Shown here piece after piece: positions 1 to 9,640 of a DNA stretch of 64,000 nt (position 1 is its first letter; each line of letters starts with the position of its first letter). The stretch spans positions 99,704 to 163,703 of the forward strand of contig JAMXBD010002783.1 of the NCBI GenBank assembly GCA_024138025.1, given 5' to 3'. A program made the translations under genes and the position numbers. The notes under the pieces were generated by a model. The model did no database searches. It had not been told where the DNA came from and saw only the letters and a program-made list of their open reading frames with translations. Origin of the DNA: Combretum micranthum (lineage: Eukaryota > Streptophyta > Magnoliopsida > Myrtales > Combretaceae).

Positions 1-1101
1 TATATATATATATATAGATAATAATACTTAGATATAATAACAATAATATGAACAAAAATATCAACATAAACATAAATAGATTTTCATGAAGAAGAACAAT
101 ACATGAACATGGTGTAGCTTCCATAACATTTAGTCTTTGGAAACTCACACTATGGTCATGTAAAGTTACATGACATGAGAAGAAGAAAAACAATAGGAAA
201 TGGTTACCTAAAGAAGACTTTGGTAGTGTTATGTGGTTTTGGTTTTGTGTAGGTAGAAAGTTGTTTTGGAATTATTTTGACAGAGTTTTGGAGGATATTT
301 GGAGAGAGTTTTGAGAGGAGAATTTGAGAGAGTTTTTGTAGGAAATTTATGGGTAGTAATTGTGTGAAAGAAGTGAAAGAGGATGGGGCGTTTTATAGGA
401 AATTGTGGAGTGATTTTTGTGTGATTAAATTAAAAGAAAATTGAAACAAATTGAGGAAGAGGCAGAGGGGGTATGAGCCGGCCATGAGTGAGGGAAGAGA
501 GAGAGTGTTTTAATTTTTGTATTTTTTTTGATTTAATGAAGTAATAAGTAAGGTAGATGTGAAATAAAGTTATGGGAAAAGTAAAAAGTAAAGGTTATAG
601 GTGGTGTTTGTAAGAGTAGTGTAAGAAAAAGTAGAGATAAAAAAATAGTGTAGAATAGTAATGAATACTGTAATGTAAAGTAGATATGACTAATAAAGTA
701 TCGGTAGTAAGAAAATACGTGTATAATTATGATATCTGTTATTTTACTTGCCAAAAAATTATAAAACTGATATTTTTGAAAACCTTATATTTTTACGAAT
801 CTAACAGTATATCCGAAATATTTTTACTATTCTGGGCTCCAGGACACGTTTTTCAAGAATTATGTCTGATCGGTTTCGAAACGAGTTGCGGTTTTACTAA
901 TCTGATCTTTTTACGCTTCCTTAGATAATTGCGCACTATTCTACATTCTAGACTCCTACTTACTTTCACCGAGTTGCTTATTTGGGATTGCTGGACGTAA
1001 GCTATCACGTCTAACTAGGGTTTTATTGACTTTTAACGTTCCGATTGACTTCCAGTTTAGGGTTTTAGGCTAACCCGATTCCAAAAATTTGGGGGTTTAC
1101 A
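1..1101 (-). mobile_element. Family-A LTR, end portion (cut by window edge)
   Basis: This is one end of a chromovirus-like LTR. It matches the same stretch of three other copies in the window (about 52300-54785, 62280-63383, and 31160-33761 with its insertion removed). It ends in the family terminus GGGGTTTACA at 1101. On the minus strand, which is the sense strand by comparison with the copy at 59872-63383, the LTR begins TGTAAACCCC. A TATA-like TCCTATAAAA lies at about 391-400 on the minus strand, the same place as in the other copies. Position 1102 continues directly into integrase coding sequence of another element, so this LTR was inserted into that gene. The other end is outside the window, so no TSD can be tested. 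Confidence 0.85.
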
Positions 1102-1735
1102 CATAGGGTATCTACCTCTTACCATCCTTAAACAAGTAGGCAGGCTGAGGTCTATAGAGAACTCAAGCAAATCTTAGAAAAAAAAACAGATCTAATAGAA
1201 CGGATTAGGAAAAAAGGTTAGATGATGCGGACTTTTAGAACTGGTTTTAAAACACCTCTGGGAATAACTTCATACATAATTGTTTATGGATAAGCATGTC
1301 ATTTACCAGTAGAGTTAGAGCATAGGGCATATTGGACTATCAAGCTTTCAAATGAAGATCTCATAGCTGCTGGCAGACATAGACTTTCTTAACTTAATGA
1401 ATTGCGATTGGAAGCCTATGAAAACAATAGGTCATACAAAGAGATGGTAAAGAAGTGGCACGATGTAAATATTAAGCTCCCATATGAGCTCCAAGAAGGA
1501 GATAGGGTATTATTGTTTAATTCTCGATTGAAGCTTTTCCTAGGAAAATTAAAATCCAGAAGGTCAAGACCATCCAAGGTAAAGAAGGTTTTCACCACGA
1601 AGCTGTAGAAGTTGAACAATCTAATGGTAGAGTTTTTAAGGTCAATGGACAAAGGCTCAAGTTATACCAAGGGTCGACACAAAATGTTGGTAAGGTGGAG
1701 GAGTTGCATCTCATACAATGTCCCTAAAAGAAAAC
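1102..1735 (+). pseudogene. Ty3/gypsy (Tat/Athila-type) integrase, C-terminal part
   Basis: Plus-strand translation from the LTR junction reads as the end of an integrase core and its C-terminal domain. It opens with a degenerate HRVSTSYHP motif, then RQAEVYRELKQIL, FRTGFKTPLGITSYIIVYG, PVELEHRAYW, YKEMVKKWHDVNI, GDRVLLFNSRLKLF and LGKLKSRRSRPSKV. The same motif order occurs in the minus-strand Athila integrase at 13773-14312. At least four in-frame stops break it (in YHP-stop-TS, KKG-stop-MM, YG-stop-ACH and LS-stop-LNE), and it goes out of frame after about 1608. The longest open part is 1402-1608. The upstream catalytic core is missing because a family-A LTR interrupts the gene at 1101. 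Confidence 0.85.
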
Positions 1736-3064
1736 CATCTTAACTATTGTTTGAACATAATTGTCCATAATTTCATCAAAGCTCTAATTGAGCCTAATTT
1801 TTGTTCATTATTTGATTTTAGCACATAAATAAACAGGGCATGGTTCCATTGCAGCACATGACAAGAATCTTCCCCTCGAGCCTATTAACAAAGAAGTTTT
1901 TTGTGATAACCTCTAAACTCCTAAATCATGATCTCATTTGAACTGTTTAATATCTCCTAGTATATTTTTCATGTTTTTTAAATGTTGAGGACAATGTTTA
2001 GTTTAAGTGTGGGGGAAGGAAATTAGTAGGATGTAGGGATGATTGATTTTGAAAATGACTGATTTTGAATCTAAGATCTGTTTCAAATAAACTTTATGTG
2101 CTTTGAATGATCAATTTTTCCCACATTTAATAATAGGAAATTAATGAAATGGTTAAAACTTGTAATGAAATCACCAATGAAATCAACAGAGCAATTTATG
2201 AGAATCATCATAAGATTGAGTTATCTTTACTTTGTTTAAATCACTTTGCATATATCCATGCAGTGTAGTTTTATTTATTATTTAATCTAGAATTTTGGAG
2301 CTGGAATTAGCTTAACGTCCCTAGTAAGGTTACTCAATTTCCTTAAAGAAGCTTAATTGATCTATATATTTTTCAAATCTAGTCATTTTGAGAGCTGTGT
2401 AATCTCTAATGAAGGATCAAATGATGATTGTAATTTGATGATTTTTCCTTATGCTTTATATAAACAAAAAAAAAAAAAGGAAAAATGAAACCATGTGCTT
2501 AAAGTTGAAATGATCATGGTTTGATCCCTCAGAAGAGCAATTTTTTGTGCCCTCTTTTAATTTTAAATAATCCATAAAAGGTGAAAAGAGACAGGCAAAA
2601 ACCTTCTCCTCTAAAACACCAAAGTACATAAATAATCAATAAAATAAACTAAAAAGCACACATACAGAAGAACATTTAGGGTATGATTTGATGTACATGT
2701 CTTCATTTTTATTATGATGCTTAGAGAAGTGATTAAGGAGCTACATAGTTATATGTATAAGAGGATAAAGTTGATTGAGTTTCTTTCTTACTTTGATTGA
2801 TCTTTTGAATAATTTTTACTTTAGGATTCTTGTTTAAACAATGAGGGTAGAAGATGATCTTCTTTGATAAGTTATGTGATTTTAGCAAAATTAAATTTAG
2901 CACAGTTATTGGAATGATTGAATATCTAAAGTGTTAAGGTGATTATGAGCTTAACCAGGTCTGGTCAATTTTTTATTGATGATTTATCTTCTTATTTTAA
3001 AAGCCTTACCTGGTTGAATTGATGTTTGCTTGAGGACAAACAAATGCTTAAGTGTAGAGAAATT
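1736..3064 (+). other. 3' non-coding part of the Tat-type element with two polypurine-tract modules
   Basis: No reading frame is convincing here. A module of GAGGACAA followed by AAGTGTGGGGGAAGG lies at about 1984-2022. A second, weaker one (GAGGACAAACAAATGCTTAAG, then TGTAGAGAAATT) lies at about 3021-3064, directly before the LTR. The second position is the expected place for the plus-strand primer polypurine tract (PPT). The first is an internal copy about 1 kb upstream. The Athila element in this window has the same two-module arrangement. Confidence 0.6.
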
Positions 3065-4757
3065 TGATAAGTTAATTTAATTTTATTATTTTTATAGAAA
3101 TTTGAGCTTATTTTGATGAGTTTTTGATTAAATTCCTATGAATTTGGTGCTTTTAATGCAAAATTGTTTTTTTTTTTTAGCTCATTGAATCAAAAGAACA
3201 AAAATTGAAGTGTTTTAATTAGATTTAGAGCAAAAGTAAAGAACAGATATGTCACGCCTTGTTTTATACTGATCGAGGCCAAAATATAAGGCAAAACAAG
3301 CAAAAATTAGTCTGTCGTGCCTCAAATTTAGCCCTCGACATGACTCTTGACGATTGTTCTAAGGAGATTGAGCCCAAACTTGAAGATAACTTCTATTGTG
3401 CCTTAATATCACGCCTCAACTTAAGGATAACTCAAAGTAAAGTACATGCCTTCACCTTAATTGTGTTGTGCCTCAAACCATCAGAACATTAAGCCCTCAA
3501 TAGCACTCAATTTAGCCCTTGATGGAAGAATGGACAGAAATGATAGCATTTCATTAGCTCAAATGGAGCCCTATCTTCAATGCAACACTCGAGCACTCGA
3601 CTTACCCATCGATGAGTGATTGTTTTAATGAATGATATAGACATGAGCGTGGATAAAGAATTTGCATTCCGTTGTAAAGAATCTGCTACATTAGTAATAG
3701 AATTTTCATGATTTTTATGACCCTATTCTATAAATAAGCGTGCAAAGCATTGTAAAAAAAGATGTGGTAGAGGTTGTACAAGTTGTATAGTGTGAATACA
3801 ATAGTACAATATTAACATAACATAATGAAAGAAGTTTTAGAGCAAAAAGAATCCTGTTTCTTCTTGTTTTAAAGAGTTTCAAAATTTTCTAAGTAAAAAT
3901 CATTTTAACTCATTATTTGTAATTTCTATAAAACTCTGTGTTGAATTCTAATATCCTTCAAATAATTTCATATTATTTTTTCAGATAATGCTTTTAATTT
4001 CTAAATCCATAGAGAAATAATCTCCTATAGTTTAGGGTTTGTGAATCTAAATTCTGATTCATTTGATTCTAAATGCACTTTCAATTCAATCTTGACTGGG
4101 TGTTTGTAACTAGTAGCTTGATTTTAATTTTTTAGGTCTAATTGCACGATGCACGAGTTAGATTCATGTTTGATTTCAACTAAATAGACTGAGAGATCAT
4201 TCTTTTGAATAGATTTGTGGCTACTAATGGAGTCGATCCTAAATATCTTGAGAGAGGGCAGGTGAAGATTTTCTGTCGCTTGTTTTGAAATTCATTAAGT
4301 TAGTTTTAAAAAAAAAGGATTCTTGTTCTTTATGTGGATTTAGGCTAATGATAGCTTGAGAAGGGATTTCAACAGTCTAGTTTAAATCTAGAATTGCTAA
4401 CCTTGGGAGAGGCTTTAATTTAGCTCAGTGAATCCATTTGTGCAAATACTCCCGCAAAGAACTCTCTCTTTGAGTTTGGTTTTAAGAAATCACTTGATAA
4501 GGAGTTGGTGAAGCAAATCCTGAGCTATTGTCTTGAATTGCTGTAAACTGATCCCCTAATTTTGCTTAGCAAACATTTGTGAATATTATTAATACTTGCA
4601 TAACTTTTGTTTTCATTATGATTTGCAAATTTTTTCTTTGGCTAAGATAATAGAGGAAATGTGAGTATGATAGATGCCACTATTCCCTTAAAATTCGACC
4701 TAATTCTTTCTATACTACTTCGGTAGATGCGTTTGCCATAATTGTTGGTAGTTACTA
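3065..4757 (+). mobile_element. Tat/Athila-type LTR (right end lost)
   Basis: The LTR starts TGATAAGTTAATT directly after a PPT-like tract. This is the TGATAAG start seen in the other Tat/Athila LTRs here. A TATA box (TATAAATA) lies at 3729-3736. Upstream of it, at 3251-3615, short CG-containing words such as GTCACGCCTT, CGTGCCTCAA and AGCCCTCGAC recur in U3. The last recognisable LTR sequence is near 4690-4757. The expected CA terminus and PBS are absent, so the right border is approximate. Confidence 0.65.
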
Positions 4758-5195
4758 ACCTAAGTTAGATAAAACCAATTAGTTTTATAAATTTTGAAAA
4801 GCTTCCACTTTGAGTTGTGTTTTTTTTCAACTACATTCCAACTAAAACCAACACCCAAAGGCATAGAACTTCTGTTCACAAAATAATTATTCATACAATT
4901 TTTATCAATCATCACAATACTAGTTAGATAAATTTTAAGCACCAACTTTATTAATGAAGTGTACTTGGGTAATGTACTTAATTCGTTCCACATAAGCAGG
5001 ATAATGATCCATGGGAATTTTCTTTAAAAGAGTTTCACAAGTTTTTTTATTTTTCCCAAAGAAGTTCGTACAAGTTACAACAAAAAGCTTTTTATGAATT
5101 TTATCAAGATTTTGTATCAAGATGCAATAAAGATGTCATAACAAGTTCAAATAAGTTTTTATCTTGGTATAATAATATATATGGAAGAAGATAAG
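4758..5195. other. Unassigned spacer with a short minus-strand ORF
   Basis: This AT-rich stretch lies between the Tat-type LTR and the Athila composite. Its only notable frame is a 61-codon minus-strand ORF at 4935-5120. The peptide has K/F-rich sections and two cysteines (VTCTNFFGKNKKTCETLLKK). I do not recognise a family, and upstream translation quickly meets stops. It could be an exon or a gene fragment, but chance is also possible. The last five bases, ATAAG (5191-5195), equal the five bases right of the Athila composite (20823-20827). Confidence 0.4.
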
Positions 5196-5235
5196 CAATG
5201 AATATCAACAAGTTGTATAAAATATGATCTTATCA
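5196..5235 (-). mobile_element. 40-bp remnant of the Athila LTR
   Basis: The end of this stretch (ATGAATATCAACAAGTTG, then ATATGATCTTATCA) equals the same end of the LTRs at 8170 and 20822. All of the LTR to its left is missing. It is followed by the PPT-like ATTCCCCCACACTTGAAC (minus strand GTTCAAGTGTGGGGGAAT), which is better preserved than the equivalent at 8171-8188. Confidence 0.75.
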
Positions 5236-6407
5236 ATTCCCCCACACTTGAACTTTTGCTTGTCCTCAAGCAAAATGAAGAATAAAATGAAATCTCTTAT
5301 AGATAGTACAATTTTCCCAATTTAATCACAATTTCTTTAACTTGTTTTTCATGTATCTATTGCTCTAACCATATCAATTTCTTGTAATTAGAGTACTATA
5401 ATCAAAATTTAGGAGTTAATCCAAACAAAACAAGTTTTAATCTCAACTTTTAACAAAAGAACCTTCTATTCAAAAGCAAATACTCAATGCACTAAGGAAA
5501 AATACTCATTTAAACTTGATTGGATTTCTAGCTTTTGTATATATATTCTAAGTAACACAAAATGAAAGCATGTGGTATCTACTTTTCCTTAGAATTTCTC
5601 CTTCTTTATTACAAGTCTCCTTTATTTGCATATTTGCATTCATTTTTCTTTTTCTTTTTCAAGCATTTATTTTTTTTCTTTTGGGAGGTTTTTGCCTCCA
5701 TCTTTTTGCTTTTCAAAGCTCATGAATTGAACTTTTGCCACTCTTCCCTTCTTGTTACAGTGAGTTCATTGAGTCAGCACATTCCAGGCTCATCACCTAA
5801 GTGATTAGGTTTTAAAATACCCCTAAGAACTCTTCCTCACTTTAACATTCAAGTTCAGATACTCATAATTCAAAATTTCAAGTCAGAGGAGTAGTGGCAA
5901 TGCTTGTTTCTTTCTTTTTGAATGCAAAAACAATATCAAAGACTTATTTTTATGAAGAATCACTAAGTTTAAAAGTTTCTTCTACCTCTTTCACTGAGTG
6001 TTAAAATTCAAAGAATATATACAAACTAAAATTTCCTAGAAGTAGACCTATTTATTTTTCACAAAAGGACTCGACCAGCTCTTAAATTTCCAATTCCAAA
6101 GTTAAAAATAAAGTAAACTTGTTTCTTAAGGATTTTACAACTTAATTTTAACTTAGTAAACCAATCACAATAGTAGGTGAGTAAAATACTTTTACAAGTC
6201 AATTTCATTGCTTTCAGTCTTTACTTTTATACTATCTCCAATTTCAAGAGATTTAAAAAAAAAAAAATTTTGGCAGAATTTCCTCATAATTTGCTTTCAA
6301 ACCAAAAATACAAGGTGGGGATTTTCCAATATAAATAACAGAAGACAACAGATCATATTTATCACTTCAATTCAACACTTCATTCAATTTTATCCCTTTA
6401 GAAAACT
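5236..6407 (-). mobile_element. Deletion-derivative internal region of Athila
   Basis: About 1.17 kb that closely matches 8171-9320, the 3' non-coding part of the long unit. At 6397-6407 it changes to GAAAACT, the spacer next to the PBS of the long unit (19082-19088), and then enters the LTR. On the minus strand this is LTR, PBS-side spacer, then directly the sequence just downstream of the internal PPT. About 9.7 kb of gag, pol and env are missing. No coding sequence remains. Confidence 0.75.
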
Positions 6408-8170
6408 TGATGTGCAAAATTAGTATTGAATTTTCAAAGCATCTTATCCAACAAGCGTACTGGGCCTTATCTTGTAATATAGCATGAGTCAAGTGTCGAC
6501 CCCATAGAGATCTATTAACTACTAGACAGTTATCAACTAATACTAATATCTACGCAATTGATCTTTTAAAATGATTAGATTAAGATTAAACTAAATTATC
6601 TAATTAAGTATCTACTATGAATACAGTGAGCTTTTGAAGAGAGTGATGTGTTAGAAAAATGTGGGAAGGAGCAGAATCCACTTTAAACTATTGCCAATCA
6701 ACTTGAAGTCATGTTATAATGATAATTAGATTCATGAATATTCATAAGAAATCGTAAATATTTAAAAACAGAGTTAAAAACCTTTTAAACCACAAAAATA
6801 ACCCAATAGCTTCCGCTAAATAAATTATTCGTGGAATCAAAATTACAATTATAAACCTTCCGATTCTATAATTGACTAATACTTTATAATAACATCTCCT
6901 AATTCCTTAGTGAGAAATCAATATAAAATATTGCATTAGTATTCATGGACAATTTTTAAATTAGATTAAACTCCGCCGCTTCCGCAATTGTAATTTAATC
7001 TCAATTTATGAATTCATATGAATCCTAATTTCCCTTCCGAGTTATCAGAATTCTTATACACCAAAGATATGATGAATAATCAGAACTCAATATGAATATT
7101 CCATGATTCTAACTATCTTATAACATGGTTTCAAAGATCATTTTAGCATGTTTAAAGCTTCATCAACTTCCCACAAAAAGGATTTAGCTACTCATGGATG
7201 ATGATTCAAAAATCAGATAAGAAATTGCTAATGGTTTCATTATGATCAGAATATTCAGATATATGAATTGCATAAAAGGAAAAGATCAAATATCACCAAT
7301 TCAAAATATCAAAGCTTCACTTGCAATTTCTTGGAAAACTTCAATATCCCTTCAAAAATTTCTATGAAATGTTAATTCTAATCTATGTATTGTAGTGTAT
7401 TTCAGAGCTGCTTGGATGATTCTCAAAGTGAGGAGAAGACCCCCTGTTTATAGGAAAAATTTCGTAACAAATCATTAAAGAAAAATGGCAGTTTCATCCA
7501 AAGCCGGCAGTTATGGATCCGACACCGACGGCTTACATGCGGCGTATCTTCAATTTCTCCTTTGCGCAGGCAGTGCACAGGCAGCTTTCAACGTCAGTTA
7601 CACATGTAGGCCGCTTCTACGCCGGCGTATGTGATCAGAAATGAAGCGTTGCACCAATTTATCATGAAAGCTGTCCCAAAGCCAGCGGCTTTGACACCGG
7701 CGTAGACACTCCAACAGATTTGTCTCTTCAATTTCTTCCATGCCTTTGTTATCTTCATGTCTCTTTAGATCTTTAACCTACACTACCCCAACGCCGGCGG
7801 CTTAAGTGCTGGCTTATAATGTAACTCCTTCAAATCTGGTGATGTTTCAATTCTGGGCTTCCGGCCTTCAAGGTACGCTGGCTTGTTGAACTTCTACGCC
7901 GGCAGCTTTGAGGCGGCGTAAAGTTGATTAAGTTAAAGGCTGGCAAAGCTGGCAGTGCCGGCAGCGGCATTGTGAGTAAGCCGTCTGAACGCCGGCGGCT
8001 TTGAAGTATGAATTGCCGGCGTATACTTCAATTTTTCCAAATTTCTCTTCAAAGTTTCTTGTTTTGATTACTTAGTCCAAATTAGTCCTGAAACATGAAT
8101 TTTTATCAAAACAAATATCCATTCTAGCTCTAATGAATATCAACAAGTTGTATAAAATATGATCTTATCA
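6408..8170 (-). mobile_element. Athila 3' LTR (shared middle LTR)
   Basis: A 1763-bp LTR running from TGATGTGC to GATCTTATCA on the plus strand. It matches 19089-20822 throughout with small indels and substitutions. A TATA-like TATAAACA lies on the minus strand at 7446-7453, where the 5' LTR has TATAAATA. U3, on the higher-coordinate side, carries the GC-rich CGCCGGCGGC words. Only two exact AGCCGCC cores remain (minus strand, 7796-7802 and 7994-8000). Other positions show G-to-A or C-to-T changes consistent with loss of methylated CpG or CNG sites. Confidence 0.9.
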
Positions 8171-9640
8171 ATTTCCCTACATTTGAACTTTTGCTTGTCC
8201 TCAAGCAAAAAAGATAAAATGAAATCTCTTATAGATAGTACAATTTTCCCAATTTAATCACAATTTCTTTAACTTGTTTTTCTTGTATCTATTGCTCTAA
8301 CCATACCAATTTCTTGTAATTAGAGTACTATAATCAAAATTTAGGAGTTAATCCAAACAAAACAAGTTTTAATCTCAACTTTTAACAAAAGAACCTTCTA
8401 TTCAAAAGCAAATACTCAATCCACTAAGGAAAATACTCATTTAAACTTCATTGGATTTCTAGCTTTTGTATATACATTCTAAGTAATACAAAATGAAAGC
8501 ATGTGGTATCTACTTTTTCCTTAGAATTTCTCCTTCTTTATTATAAGTCTCCTTTATTTGCATATTTGCATTCATTTTTTTTTCTTTTTCAAGCATTTAT
8601 TTTCTTTTTGGGAGGTTTTTGCCTCCATCTTTTTGCTTTTCAAGCTCATAAATTGAACTTTTGCCATTCTTCCCTTCTCGTTATAGTGAGTTCATTGAGT
8701 CGGCACATTCCAGGCTCATCACCTAAGTAACCAGGTTTCAAAATACCCCTAAGAACTCTTTCTCACTTTAACATTCAAGTTCAGATACTCATAATTCAAA
8801 ATTTCAAGTCAGAGGAGTAGTGGCTATACTTGTTTCTTTCTTTTTGAATGCAAAAACAATATCAAAGACTTATTTTTATCAAGGATCACTAAGTTTAAAA
8901 GTTTTTCTACCTCTTTCACTAAGTGTTAAAATTCAAAGAATATATACAAACTAAAATTTCTAGAAATAGACCTGTTTATTTTTCACAAAAGGACTCGACC
9001 AGCTCTTAAATTTCCAATTCCAAAGTTAAAAATAAAGTAAACTTGTTTCTTAAGGATTTTACAACTTAATTTTAACTTAGTAAACCAATCACAACAGCAG
9101 GTGAGTAAAATACTTTTACAAGTCAGTTTCATTGCTTTCAGTCTTTACTTTTATACTATCTCCAATTTCAAGAGATTTAAAAAAAAAAAAAATTGGCAGA
9201 ATTTCCTTATAATTTTCTTTCAAACCAAAAATACAAGGTGGGGATTTTCCAATATAAATAACAGCAAACAACAGATTATATTTATCACTTCAATTCAACA
9301 CTTCATTCAATTTTATCCCTTCCCCCACATTTCAACCAAACAGTGTCCTCACTTTTTTGCAACAAATTAAATCATAGGAAAGGAATAAGAAATGAATTTG
9401 ATACTTCCCTGAAGTCATCAGTTGTTTCATAATCATCAAAATTTGCATTGTAAGAGAATTTGCTTTGCTGCTTTCCTGTAATCACTACAAAAGAAAAACA
9501 AAAACAAAAATAAAAGCAAAAAATAAAAGCAGAAAAATAAAGGAGTCCACCCACAGGAACTTGGGTGCTCAATAAATATAGAGGCTAAGATAAAAATATA
9601 AACAATATAGATCAAATGAGAGCTAGCAGGGTTTCTAGCT
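8171..9640 (-). other. Athila 3' non-coding region with terminal and internal polypurine tracts
   Basis: No reading frame is supported. On the minus strand the PPT next to the LTR is a decayed GTAGGGAAAT at about 8171-8180, preceded by GAGGACAAGCAAAAGTTC. An internal, better preserved tract (GTGGGGGAAGGGATAAAA, preceded by GAGGACACTGTTTGGTTG) lies at about 9313-9352. The stretch also contains T-rich and A-rich homopolymer runs. Confidence 0.6.

Noticed and set aside
7503..8030. CRISPR-like array or tandem satellite suggested by the recurring CGCCGGCGGC words
   Set aside because: Spacing and flanking sequence vary, repeats are short and imperfect, and they lie in the U3 of a plant LTR. The eukaryotic context excludes CRISPR.
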